Source: an uncultured Lachnospiraceae bacterium (GTDB taxonomy: Bacteria; Bacillota; Clostridia; Lachnospirales; Lachnospiraceae). Taken from it: DNA of 33,158 nucleotides. Under the pieces are notes generated by a model. That model searched no databases. It saw only the letters and a program-made list of their open reading frames with translations, and was not told the origin of the DNA. Within the stretch, counting starts at the first letter, position 1, and the number at the start of each line of letters is the position of its first letter. Below are positions 7,889 through 16,602 of the stretch, piece after piece. Made by a program: the position numbers and the translations under genes. The stretch is from the NCBI GenBank assembly GCA_947628045.1, contig CANQYP010000008.1, positions 1 through 33,158 of the forward strand. The letters run 5' to 3'.

Positions 7889-9175
7889 CTACTTATTTAT
7901 GGTGATCAACTCCATGCCGCCCATGTACGGTCTGAGCGCCTCCGGGATCCGCACGCTCCCGTCCGCGTTCAGGTTGTTCTCCAGAAACGCGATCAGCATT
8001 CTCGGCGGGGCGACCACGGTGTTGTTCAGCGTGTGCGCCAGATATTTGCCGTTCTTGCCGTTCACGCGAATCTTCAGCCTTCTCGCCTGCGCGTCGCCCA
8101 GGTTCGAGCAGCTGCCGACCTCGAAATACTTCTTCTGGCGCGGCGACCAAGCCTCGACGTCCACCGACTTCACCTTGAGGTCGGCGAGATCGCCCGAACA
8201 GCACTCGAGCGTGCGCACCGGAATGTCCAGCGTGCGGAAGAAATCGACGGTGTTCTGCCACAGGCGGTCAAACCACATCTTGCTGTCCTCCGGCTTGCAG
8301 ACAACGATCATTTCCTGTTTCTCAAACTGATGAATGCGGTACACGCCGCGCTCCTCGATGCCGTGCGCGCCCTTCTCCTTGCGGAAACACGGGGAATAAC
8401 TCGTCAACGTGTATGGCAGCTCCTCCTCCGGCAGGATCGTGTCGATGAATTTGCCGATCATCGAGTGCTCGCTCGTGCCGATCAGGTACAGATCCTCGCC
8501 CTCGATCTTATACATCATGGCGTCCATCTCGGCAAAGCTCATCACGCCGGTCACCACATTGCTGCGGATCATGAACGGTGGAATGCAGTAGGTAAATCCC
8601 CTGCCGATCATGAAATCGCGCGCATAGGATAAGATCGCCGAGTGCAGACGCGCGACGTCGCCTATCAGGTAATAAAACCCGTTGCCCGCTACCTTGCCCG
8701 CGGACTCCATGTCGATCCCTTTGAATTTTTCCATAATCTCTGTGTGATACGGAATCTCGAAATCCGGGACGACCGGCTCGCCGAATCTCTGCACTTCCAC
8801 ATTCTCGCTGTCGTCCCTGCCGATCGGCACGGAAGGATCGATGATGTTCGGGATCACCATCATGATCTTGAGCAGCTGATCCTCGACTTCCTTCTCTCTC
8901 TTGCTGAGCTCCTCGGTCCTCTGAGCGTTCTCGGTCACCTGTTTCTTGACCTCCTCCGCCTCCTCCTTCTTGCCCTGCGCCATCAGCGCGCCGATCTGTT
9001 TGGAGATCTTGTTGCGGTTCGCGCGCAAGCCTTCGACTTCCTTCTTGATCTCGCGGTTCTCCTTGTCGAGCGCGAGCACCTGGTCGACCAGCTCCAGCTT
9101 TTCGTCCTGGAATTTATTCTTGATGTTCTGCTTTACCAGCTCAGGATTCTCCCTGACAAACTTGATATCTAACAT
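7889..9175 (-). CDS. serS: Serine--tRNA ligase
   Basis: MLDIKFVRENPELVKQNIKNKF, coiled-coil arm, class II motifs (SPCFRKEKGAHGIEERGVYRIHQFEKQE). Confidence 0.97.
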   Translation of the reverse strand: MLDIKFVRENPELVKQNIKNKFQDEKLELVDQVLALDKENREIKKEVEGLRANRNKISKQIGALMAQGKKEEAEEVKKQVTENAQRTEELSKREKEVEDQLLKIMMVIPNIIDPSVPIGRDDSENVEVQRFGEPVVPDFEIPYHTEIMEKFKGIDMESAGKVAGNGFYYLIGDVARLHSAILSYARDFMIGRGFTYCIPPFMIRSNVVTGVMSFAEMDAMMYKIEGEDLYLIGTSEHSMIGKFIDTILPEEELPYTLTSYSPCFRKEKGAHGIEERGVYRIHQFEKQEMIVVCKPEDSKMWFDRLWQNTVDFFRTLDIPVRTLECCSGDLADLKVKSVDVEAWSPRQKKYFEVGSCSNLGDAQARRLKIRVNGKNGKYLAHTLNNTVVAPPRMLIAFLENNLNADGSVRIPEALRPYMGGMELITINK

Positions 9176-9186
9176 GTCTCTGCCTC

Positions 9187-9282
9187 CGGTTTTCTATTGA
9201 GTGTTCTAATGAATTCTCTATTATGTTTTCTACTAAGTATTTTATTGCGTTTTCTATTAAATTTTCTATTAAGTTTTGGATC
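9187..9282. repeat. 12-bp tandem repeat array in the serS leader
   Basis: Units cggttttctatt/gagtgttctaat/gaattctctatt/atgttttctact/aagtattttatt/gcgttttctatt/aaattttctatt and a degenerate eighth. Confidence 0.85.
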
Positions 9283-9328
9283 GTCCTGTGATTTAAGTCA
9301 CACGGCTATTTCCTGCCGAATAGCCTTT

Positions 9329-9357
9329 ATCATATACTATTTTTCACATTTCGTAAA
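9329..9357 (-). promoter_or_regulatory. Putative sigma-A promoter for serS
   Basis: Minus strand TTTACG-N17-TATGAT. Confidence 0.55.
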
Positions 9358-9431
9358 GTGGAAATTCAACAGTTCAGCCATACTGGGGAAAGATAAGACC
9401 GCTGAGACGTATTTATACGTCAGAGGCTGGA

Positions 9432-9947
9432 TTATTTCACATCTCCAAAATAATTCACCGCCTGCCTCAGCGCCTCCTTCTCCTCCTGCCCGAGCACGAC
9501 GTAGGACTCGCCCTTAACGATCTCCTTCACATAAGTGTAACAGCCTTCCCTGCCGTGTATCGCGTTGAGCACAAAGCCGGAATCGCTCTCGTCGAGCATC
9601 GCGAGCGCAAAGCTGAGTCTGCCGCCCACATCAGGAAACGCGTCGTATTTCACAATGCCGATCTTGTTTGCCGTGCGGCTCTGGATCTCCTTGATCCGGC
9701 GAATCTCATTTGCCTGCACACTTGCCATCTCCGTCAGCTTGTCAACCTCCAGAAATTTCTGCGCGAACGCCTTCTCCAGCGACGCCGCATCCCTGCCCTT
9801 CATAAAAATGCGGTATTTCTTGAGAAATCGGGTCATTTTCATGGAAACCCGCACCATATACAGCAGCACAAAAACCATGATCCCCATCATGATGACGACA
9901 ATGATTCCGGGATCGATCCCCAATGAATTCAAAATATTACTCTGCAT
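9432..9947 (-). CDS. DUF4446-like protein
   Basis: N-terminal TM segment and family-like sequence, adjacent to parB. Confidence 0.75.
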   Translation of the reverse strand: MQSNILNSLGIDPGIIVVIMMGIMVFVLLYMVRVSMKMTRFLKKYRIFMKGRDAASLEKAFAQKFLEVDKLTEMASVQANEIRRIKEIQSRTANKIGIVKYDAFPDVGGRLSFALAMLDESDSGFVLNAIHGREGCYTYVKEIVKGESYVVLGQEEKEALRQAVNYFGDVK

Positions 9948-9978
9948 CTATCGTTACGCTCCTATATACAATATGTGA

Positions 9979-10905
9979 TTATTTAATTGTCTCTGTCTGA
10001 TTCGGAATAGACTGAAATAAATCCATCAGCCGCTCCAGCTCCTCATTTGAATAATAGTCAATCACGATTTTTCCGCGATTATTCGCCTTGTGATTGATCG
10101 ACACCTTCGTGCCGAGCATCGCCTTCATCTTTTCCTCCAGATCCTGGTAAATGAACCGATTCGGGATCTCCGGCTTTGTCTTCTTCTCCTTCTCTTTCGC
10201 GGAGAGCGACTTCATGAGGCGTTCCACATCTCTGACGCTCAGTTTTTCATCAAAAACACGCTGCGCCAGGCGGAATTGCAGCTCCTTGTCCTCTGTCCCG
10301 AGCAAGGCTCTCGCGTGTCCTGTCGAGATCATCTCGTCGATCACCATCTGCTGGACCCGCTCGTCCAGTTTCAGAAGGCGCATGGAATTTGTAACGGCGG
10401 CGCGGCTCTTGGACACGCGCTCCGCCACCTCGTCCTGTTTCAGGTGGAATTCTGTCAGCAGACGCTTGAACGCTGCCGCCTCCTCGATCGGATTCAGGTT
10501 CTCGCGCTGAATGTTCTCGATCAGTGAGATCTCAACGATCTGCTGGTCATTGTAGTCCCGGATGATAACCGGCACTTCCTTCAGCCCCGCCATCTTCGCG
10601 GCGCGCCACCTGCGCTCACCGGCAATGATCTCATAATAACCGTCCCTTTTCTGAACGATCAGAGGCTGTATCACCCCATACTGCCGGATCGAGTCTGCAA
10701 GCTCCAAAAGCGCATCTTCGTCAAAGGTCTTTCTCGGCTGTTCCCGGTTCGGCTCGACTTCGGTGAGCTTAAGCCTGACTTCCTCTTTCTTGACGACAGT
10801 CTTCGGCTCAGCCGGTTTCGTCTCCTTTGTCGTCGATTTCTTCGCCGGACTCTGTTTTGGTATCAGGGAATCCAGTCCCTTTCCTAATCCTTTTTTTACT
10901 GCCAT
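9979..10905 (-). CDS. parB: ParB/Spo0J chromosome partitioning protein
   Basis: LGKGLDSLIP, GVIQPLIVQKRDGYYEIIAGERRWRAAKMAGL, HTH KQDEVAERVSKSRAAVTNSMRLLKL. Confidence 0.96.
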   Translation of the reverse strand: MAVKKGLGKGLDSLIPKQSPAKKSTTKETKPAEPKTVVKKEEVRLKLTEVEPNREQPRKTFDEDALLELADSIRQYGVIQPLIVQKRDGYYEIIAGERRWRAAKMAGLKEVPVIIRDYNDQQIVEISLIENIQRENLNPIEEAAAFKRLLTEFHLKQDEVAERVSKSRAAVTNSMRLLKLDERVQQMVIDEMISTGHARALLGTEDKELQFRLAQRVFDEKLSVRDVERLMKSLSAKEKEKKTKPEIPNRFIYQDLEEKMKAMLGTKVSINHKANNRGKIVIDYYSNEELERLMDLFQSIPNQTETIK

Positions 10906-11672
10906 TCTTCTTCTCCCCTATGTATTACTTCTTCCGCCAACAAGTGGTAAGCCTCCGCCCCCGCGGACTTCTTGTCATATTCCGTAATCGGAAGTCCATA
11001 GCTCGGCGCCTCCGCCAGACGCACATTTCTAGGAATGATCGTCTTGTAAATGGTCTGGTTAAGGTTACTCTTCACATTCTCAACCACCTGCAGAGACAGG
11101 TTTGTCCGCGCGTCAAACATCGTGAAAACAACACCCTCGATCTCCAGATCCGAATTCAGCCTTTCCCTGACAAGATCGATCGTATGGATCAGCTGGCTGA
11201 GTCCTTCCAGCGCATAATATTCGCATTGTATCGGCACGAGAACCGTATCTCCCGCGCACATGGAATTGATCGTCAGCATATTCAGCGACGGTGGGCAGTC
11301 GATCACGATAAAATCATAGTTCTCTTTCACGTCATCAAGCGCCTTTTTCAGTAAAAATTCCTTCTCATCGATTCCAAGCAATTCGATCTCCGCGCCCGCA
11401 AGATTGATATTGGACGCAACCACAGACAAATTCGGGAATTTTTCCTTCTGAATGCAATCTTCCAGCTTGCTCTCCCCAAGCAAAAGCTCGTACACAGTAT
11501 TCTCGACATCGTCTTTTTCTATGCCGAAACCACTTGTCGTATTGCCCTGGGGATCCATATCAACCACCAGAACCTTTTTCCCAAGCTCGGCAAGCGAGGC
11601 GGACAGATTAATCGTCGTTGTGGTCTTCCCCACTCCGCCTTTCTGATTGGCAACCACGATCGTTCTTCCCAT
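10896..11672 (-). CDS. parA: ParA/Soj chromosome partitioning ATPase
   Basis: MGRTIVVANQKGGVGKTTTTINLSASLA; RBS AGGGGG. The track start at 11759 lies inside parS and is unlikely. Confidence 0.95.
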   Translation of the reverse strand: MGRTIVVANQKGGVGKTTTTINLSASLAELGKKVLVVDMDPQGNTTSGFGIEKDDVENTVYELLLGESKLEDCIQKEKFPNLSVVASNINLAGAEIELLGIDEKEFLLKKALDDVKENYDFIVIDCPPSLNMLTINSMCAGDTVLVPIQCEYYALEGLSQLIHTIDLVRERLNSDLEIEGVVFTMFDARTNLSLQVVENVKSNLNQTIYKTIIPRNVRLAEAPSYGLPITEYDKKSAGAEAYHLLAEEVIHRGEEEWQ

Positions 11673-11742
11673 AAAAATTATTTTCCCCCTTTGTAGAATC
11701 CTGATACAGAGACAGTATATCATATAAAAAACCGTTTGGAAA

Positions 11743-11758
11743 TGTTTCACGTGAAACA
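11743..11758. promoter_or_regulatory. parS centromere site 1
   Basis: TGTTTCACGTGAAACA, perfect 16-bp palindrome fitting TGTTNCACGTGAAACA. Confidence 0.97.
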
Positions 11759-11786
11759 TTTTTCATTTTAGGATTTTTTTAAGAAT

Positions 11787-12599
11787 TTATCGGGTCTCAT
11801 GCAGGGAATCTGCTGCATTTTTTATCATGGTCTTCATGTTTTTGAGTTCACTCTTACAGCGGCTCCGATCATTGTATAAGAGGTCGAGACAAAGTTCGGT
11901 CTTTTTGTAGAGCTCAGCTAAAAATTTAGCAGAAATCGGAGAGTTTCCGGGAGTTTCAGAATCCTGTTCCTGATTTTCCAGGTCGTGTTTTTGCACTTCT
12001 GAACTCCGTTCTTGGTTTTCCGAATCTGGTTTTTGGTTCTCTGAACCCTGTTTCTGGTTCTCTGAATCCTGTTTTTGTTCCTCTAAACTTTTTTCTTGTT
12101 TATCTGAATTTTGATTTTGTTTTTTCGGGCTCTGTTCCTGTACTCCTAAATTCTGCTCTTGTACTTCCGAATCTTGTTTCCATATTTCCGAGTCTTGTTT
12201 TTGTTCTTTCTGGTCGTATCTTTGTATTTCTGAGTCTTGTTCCCGTATTCCCGAATCCTGTTTTTCTGAACTTGTATTCTCTGTCTGTTCCAGCTCTTCC
12301 AAGAGCTTTTCGTATTCCTTATTTTTCGCGACACCTTCCTCTATAAAAGACTTCACGTAATCAATATCCCGATTGATTTTTTGAATATTATTCTTCGCCT
12401 CCTCCAGCTTGCCTTCCAGTTCCGTATCCATGACCCGCGGAGAAAAAATATTCGTGTCGACATTCTTCTCGGTCTGCAGGGTTTCCAGCCATTCTTTCGC
12501 GGTATCCAGATCATTCAGCAGATCTTTCATTTGTTTTTCAAGACCGTTTAGTTTTTCCTTGTTTTCGGTCCTCAATTCCATAATATATTCCTTAATCAT
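11787..12599 (-). CDS. Coiled-coil protein with heptad-repeat domain
   Basis: Coiled-coil N-terminus, then about 15 seven-residue repeats of QDSExQx type. Confidence 0.8.
   Translation of the reverse strand: MIKEYIMELRTENKEKLNGLEKQMKDLLNDLDTAKEWLETLQTEKNVDTNIFSPRVMDTELEGKLEEAKNNIQKINRDIDYVKSFIEEGVAKNKEYEKLLEELEQTENTSSEKQDSGIREQDSEIQRYDQKEQKQDSEIWKQDSEVQEQNLGVQEQSPKKQNQNSDKQEKSLEEQKQDSENQKQGSENQKPDSENQERSSEVQKHDLENQEQDSETPGNSPISAKFLAELYKKTELCLDLLYNDRSRCKSELKNMKTMIKNAADSLHETR
11946..12260. repeat. Degenerate 21-bp (7-codon) coding tandem repeat, about 15 copies
   Basis: QDSGIRE QDSEIQR YDQKEQK QDSEIWK QDSEVQE QNLGVQE QSPKKQN QNSDKQE KSLEEQK QDSENQK QGSENQK PDSENQE RSSEVQK HDLENQE QDSETPG. Confidence 0.88.
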
Positions 12600-12706
12600 G
12601 ACAACGTATCTCCTTTCTCTCTACTATACTATTTTTTCTTCGTGTTGAAAAGATTTATCATTGTATTATTTCAAAAAAATGTTTATAATAATAGCGAAAA
12701 TAGAAA

Positions 12707-12722
12707 TGTTTCACGTGAAACA
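12707..12722. promoter_or_regulatory. parS centromere site 2
   Basis: TGTTTCACGTGAAACA. Confidence 0.97.
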
Positions 12723-12748
12723 TGATAAATGGACGGAGTGAATCAGAT

Positions 12749-13684
12749 ATGGGAAAAATCAAATCATTGATAAAAACATCTGCGCTGGCTACGGGGATTC
12801 TGCACTGTGCAAACAAACTGGTAGAATCGAATCTCACCGCAATTATAAATACAAAAAGCAACGGAAAATATTATCACTGGAGTCATGGGACCGTTTATTA
12901 CAGAGTCATTGGGCAGGGAAAACCGCTCCTGCTGATCCATGACCTGACTGCGTTTTCTTCCTCTTATGAATGGACACAGGTGATTGATCAGCTTGCCTCG
13001 AATCATACGGTTTATGTGCCTGATCTGATCGGCTGCGGCAAATCCGACAAACCCGGTATCGTTTATACCAATTACTTTTTTGTTCAGATGATTCAGGGAT
13101 TCGTCAAGAACGTGATAGGAGAGAAGACCGATGTGATTGCAAACGGCTTGTCGTCCTCTTTCGTTCTGATGGCAAACACAGCCGAGAAAGACCTGTTCGG
13201 TGATATTATAATGATCAATCCAAAAAGTATAAAATATCTGAAGGCGACGCCGGATCAGAAATCGAAATTCCTTGTAAAGCTGTTCCAGCTACCGGTGATC
13301 GGGAAATCTCTGTATTACCTTGCCGCGAGCAAGAACAATATCGACTATTATCTGACGGAAACCTGTTTTTACAGCCCCTTTAAGGCGACACCAGCGATAC
13401 TCAAGGCATATTACACGGCGGCACATACTTCGCTTGGAAACGGAAAAATGCTTTTCGCAAGCCTGCTTGGCAATTACCTCAATATAGATATCTCCAGAGC
13501 GCTCGAGAAAGCAGAGAACCGTATCTTCCTCATCAGCGGAGAGCAGATGGAAAACCGGCAGACAATCGAGTCCGCCTACCTGAAACTAAACAAAAATATA
13601 ATTTCTCTTTCTGTTCCAAAGACAAAAAGTCTGCCCCAGCTGGAAGAACCGGAGCAGACTCTGTATCTCTTGCGTTCTATATAA
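12749..13684 (+). CDS. Alpha/beta hydrolase-fold protein, apparently lacking the catalytic triad
   Basis: GKPLLLIHDLTAFSSSYEWTQVIDQLASNHTVYVPDLIGCGKSDKP is hydrolase-like. Start chosen at ATG 12749 with RBS GGAGTG; the track start at 12722 is inside parS. Confidence 0.85.
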   Translation: MGKIKSLIKTSALATGILHCANKLVESNLTAIINTKSNGKYYHWSHGTVYYRVIGQGKPLLLIHDLTAFSSSYEWTQVIDQLASNHTVYVPDLIGCGKSDKPGIVYTNYFFVQMIQGFVKNVIGEKTDVIANGLSSSFVLMANTAEKDLFGDIIMINPKSIKYLKATPDQKSKFLVKLFQLPVIGKSLYYLAASKNNIDYYLTETCFYSPFKATPAILKAYYTAAHTSLGNGKMLFASLLGNYLNIDISRALEKAENRIFLISGEQMENRQTIESAYLKLNKNIISLSVPKTKSLPQLEEPEQTLYLLRSI

Positions 13685-13696
13685 TACCTACAGTAC

Positions 13697-14437
13697 TCAA
13701 AGCGGCTCCTTTGAAGGCATCCCGGCTTTCCGCGGATATTTCAGAGGAGTCGCTTTCCTCTTTTCAATCACGATCAGACTTCTCTTAATATCGCTCTGCG
13801 GCAGACAAAAATCCCTCACCTCTTTTATCTCGCCTCCCAGCAGCGACAAGGCTCGTCCGGCGCTTTCAATTTCAATATCGATATTTGTCGATTTGTAGGA
13901 GATGAACATATCTCCTGTTTTTACGAACGGAAGACAGTATTCCGAAAGAGAAGAGAGGTTCGCGACCGCCCTCGACACACACAGATTGAATTGTTCGCGG
14001 AAGGTTTCCTCCCTCGCCGCGTCCTCCGCCCGCGCGTGGATCGCCGTGATACCCTCCAGCGATAGCATCGGGATCAGCTCATTCAGGAAACCGACGCGTT
14101 TCTTGAGAGAATCCAGAAGAACGACCTTCAGATGCGGGAACATGATCTTGAGCGGAAGTCCCGGAAATCCGGCTCCCGTGCCGACGTCGATCACGCTTTC
14201 ATACTGATTCATATCACAGACCTTCACGACAGACAGACTGTCCGCAAAATGTTTCAGGACGACGTCCGTATAGTCCGTGATCGCGGTCAGGTTCATGACT
14301 TTGTTTCTCTCCGTGAGAAACTGATAGTAGGTCAAAAACTGATCCATCTGCTTTTCAGACGGGGACAGTCCTAATTTTCTAAATATATCTACAATTGTCG
14401 ATTTATCTGCGCTGTTTTTATTCATACTTTCACTCAT
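13697..14437 (-). CDS. rsmG: 16S rRNA (guanine527-N7)-methyltransferase
   Basis: VIDVGTGAGFPGLPLKIMFPHLKVVLLDSLKKRVGFL; position next to mnmG. Confidence 0.95.
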   Translation of the reverse strand: MSESMNKNSADKSTIVDIFRKLGLSPSEKQMDQFLTYYQFLTERNKVMNLTAITDYTDVVLKHFADSLSVVKVCDMNQYESVIDVGTGAGFPGLPLKIMFPHLKVVLLDSLKKRVGFLNELIPMLSLEGITAIHARAEDAAREETFREQFNLCVSRAVANLSSLSEYCLPFVKTGDMFISYKSTNIDIEIESAGRALSLLGGEIKEVRDFCLPQSDIKRSLIVIEKRKATPLKYPRKAGMPSKEPL

Positions 14438-14555
14438 ACTTTTCTTATACTTTTCTCATGCTTTTATTCATGTTTTTATTCATGTTTTTTCATGTTCCTA
14501 TTCAAACTCTTATTCATGCTTTTGTTTATATTTTTATTCATGCATTTTATTCACG
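14438..14555. repeat. Degenerate 12-bp tandem repeat array in the mnmG-rsmG intergenic region
   Basis: Units cttttattcatg, tttttattcatg, ctcttattcatg, tttttattcatg etc. Confidence 0.8.
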
Positions 14556-16445
14556 CTTGTTCCGCTGTCTTTCCTTCTCCAGGTAGACCAAAAGAACGGA
14601 GATATCCGCCGGAGATACCCCGGCGATCCTGGACGCCTGACCGATCGAAGAGGGCTGAAACTGTTTCAGTTTCTGCCTTGCCTCAATGCGTAGGCTCGGC
14701 ACATCGTCGTAGTTCAGTTCTTCCGGGATACGCTTTTTCTCAAGCTTGCGGAATTGCTCCACCTGCCGCATTTGGCGTTTCAGATACCCGTCGTATTTGA
14801 TCAGAATATTTACCTGATCCGTCACTTCCTTCGAGAGCGCCGGGCGTTCCGGATCAAGCTCCGCGAGCAGTTCATAGGAGAGCTCCGGTCGGCGGATCAG
14901 CTCCGCAAGCGTCGCGGAGGTGGAATCCTTTAACCCAATGCTCCCGGATGATTCGAGAAACTCCTGCACCTTTCTTCCCGTTCCGACAAAGGTCTTTTCC
15001 AGACGGCAGATTTCCTGTTCGATCTCTGTCTCCTTCCGAAGGAGCTTTCGGTAGCGATCTTCATCGATCAGCCCGATCTCATAGCCTTTCTTCGTCAGCC
15101 TGAGATCGGCGTTGTCCTGCCGCAAAAGAAGGCGGTACTCTGCGCGGGAGGTCATCATTCGGTACGGTTCGTGGTTCTCCTTTGTGACGAGGTCGTCGAT
15201 CAGGACGCCAATGTATGCCTCCGAACGATCCAGAAGAAACGGTTCCTGTCCCCGTATCTTTCGCGCCGCATTGATCCCAGCCATCAGTCCCTGCGCCGCA
15301 GCCTCCTCGTAACCGGAGCTGCCGTTGAACTGCCCGGCGCTGAACAGACCGGAAATCTCCCTGAATTCAAGGGACAATTTCAGCTGCCGCGCGTCGATGC
15401 AGTCGTATTCGATTGCATAGGCGTTTCGGACGATCTGCGCATGCTCCAGTCCCGGCACAGATCGATACATCTGAATCTGTACGTCCTCCGGGAGAGAGCT
15501 TGACATTCCTCCGACATACATTTCGTCCGTGTGGATCCCTTCCGGCTCGATGAATACCTGATGTCTCGGCTTTTCGGAAAAACGGACCACCTTATCCTCG
15601 ATCGAAGGGCAGTAGCGAGGCCCGGTCCCTTCAATCATGCCGGAAAAGAGGGGAGAGCGGTCAAGATTTTCCCGAATGATCTCGTGTGTTTTTTCGTTCG
15701 TATAGGTCAGCCAGCAGGAGACCTGCTCCTTCTGGATCGCGTCCGGATCCGTCGTGAAGGAGAAAGGAACGATCACTTCATCTCCTTTTTGCTCCTCCAT
15801 CTTTGTAAAATCAATGGATTTTTTTGCGATGCGCGCCGGAGTCCCCGTCTTGAACCGGTACATCGTGATCCCGTTTTTCAGGAGAGAATCCGTCAGATGG
15901 TTCGCCGCCTGAAGTCCGTTCGGTCCGGTGTTGGTGCTGACGTCCCCGTAGATACAGCGCGCCTTCAGGTAAGTGCCGGTGCACAGGATCGCGGCTTTGC
16001 AGTGATAGACAGCGCCGGAGATCGTCTTTACCCCTGTCAGGATCTTGTCCTCCACGATCAGCTCTGCGACTTCCATCTGCTTGATCATCAGATGCTCCGT
16101 CCGCTCCAGCACACGCCGCATACTCCTGGAATAATCGGATTTGTCCGCCTGCGCGCGAAGAGAGTGTACGGCAGGTCCCTTGGAGCGGTTCAGCATTTTT
16201 GACTGGATAAAGGTTTTGTCGATATTTTTTCCCATCTCCCCGCCAAGCGCGTCCACTTCGCGGACAAGATGTCCCTTGGAACTTCCCCCAATGTTCGGAT
16301 TGCACGGCATCAAGGCGATGCTGTCGATGCTGACCGTAAACATCACCGTCTCCATTCCGAGCCGCGCGCACGCGAGCGCCGCCTCACAGCCGGCATGTCC
16401 GGCTCCGACGACTACCACGTCCACAAATTCTTCTACCTTACTCAT
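14547..16445 (-). CDS. mnmG: tRNA uridine-5-carboxymethylaminomethyl modification enzyme MnmG
   Basis: [42 protein letters not shown]-like [28 protein letters not shown]. Likely start MSKVEEF; track start is 16472. Confidence 0.96.
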   Translation of the reverse strand: MSKVEEFVDVVVVGAGHAGCEAALACARLGMETVMFTVSIDSIALMPCNPNIGGSSKGHLVREVDALGGEMGKNIDKTFIQSKMLNRSKGPAVHSLRAQADKSDYSRSMRRVLERTEHLMIKQMEVAELIVEDKILTGVKTISGAVYHCKAAILCTGTYLKARCIYGDVSTNTGPNGLQAANHLTDSLLKNGITMYRFKTGTPARIAKKSIDFTKMEEQKGDEVIVPFSFTTDPDAIQKEQVSCWLTYTNEKTHEIIRENLDRSPLFSGMIEGTGPRYCPSIEDKVVRFSEKPRHQVFIEPEGIHTDEMYVGGMSSSLPEDVQIQMYRSVPGLEHAQIVRNAYAIEYDCIDARQLKLSLEFREISGLFSAGQFNGSSGYEEAAAQGLMAGINAARKIRGQEPFLLDRSEAYIGVLIDDLVTKENHEPYRMMTSRAEYRLLLRQDNADLRLTKKGYEIGLIDEDRYRKLLRKETEIEQEICRLEKTFVGTGRKVQEFLESSGSIGLKDSTSATLAELIRRPELSYELLAELDPERPALSKEVTDQVNILIKYDGYLKRQMRQVEQFRKLEKKRIPEELNYDDVPSLRIEARQKLKQFQPSSIGQASRIAGVSPADISVLLVYLEKERQRNKRE

Positions 16446-16602
16446 ACCGCGTTCTCCAATCGTTCCCGCCATCTGTTTCGTTTACTTTTGCTTTTTACTT
16501 TCCCATACAAAATCAGCCAAACTTTCATTGTAAAAATTCTTCTACTTTACGCATACTATGCTATCAAATTGCTCCCGCTATCTGCCGCATTTACTTTTCC
16601 AC

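Noticed and set aside
7868-8632. 254-aa plus-strand ORF antisense to serS
   Set aside because: Shadow ORF opposite a conserved gene, as are similar long ORFs opposite gyrA, gyrB, mnmE and mnmG.
9299-9330. Hairpins in the serS leader considered as a T-box
   Set aside because: No T-box antiterminator sequence (AGGGUGG-like) or specifier-loop architecture recognised.
9402-9425. GACGTATTTATACGTC palindrome downstream of the DUF4446-like gene as a terminator
   Set aside because: The stem is not followed by a T-run on either strand; function unsupported.
11673-11759. N-terminal extension of Soj in the ORF track (MFHVKHFQTVF...)
   Set aside because: The start codon is inside parS, and a good RBS precedes the internal MGRTIVVANQKGG start.
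11946-12260. Regularly spaced repeats considered as a CRISPR array
   Set aside because: Contiguous degenerate 21-bp units in frame within an ORF, without spacers; same reasoning for the 12-bp and 69-bp arrays. No cas genes in the window.
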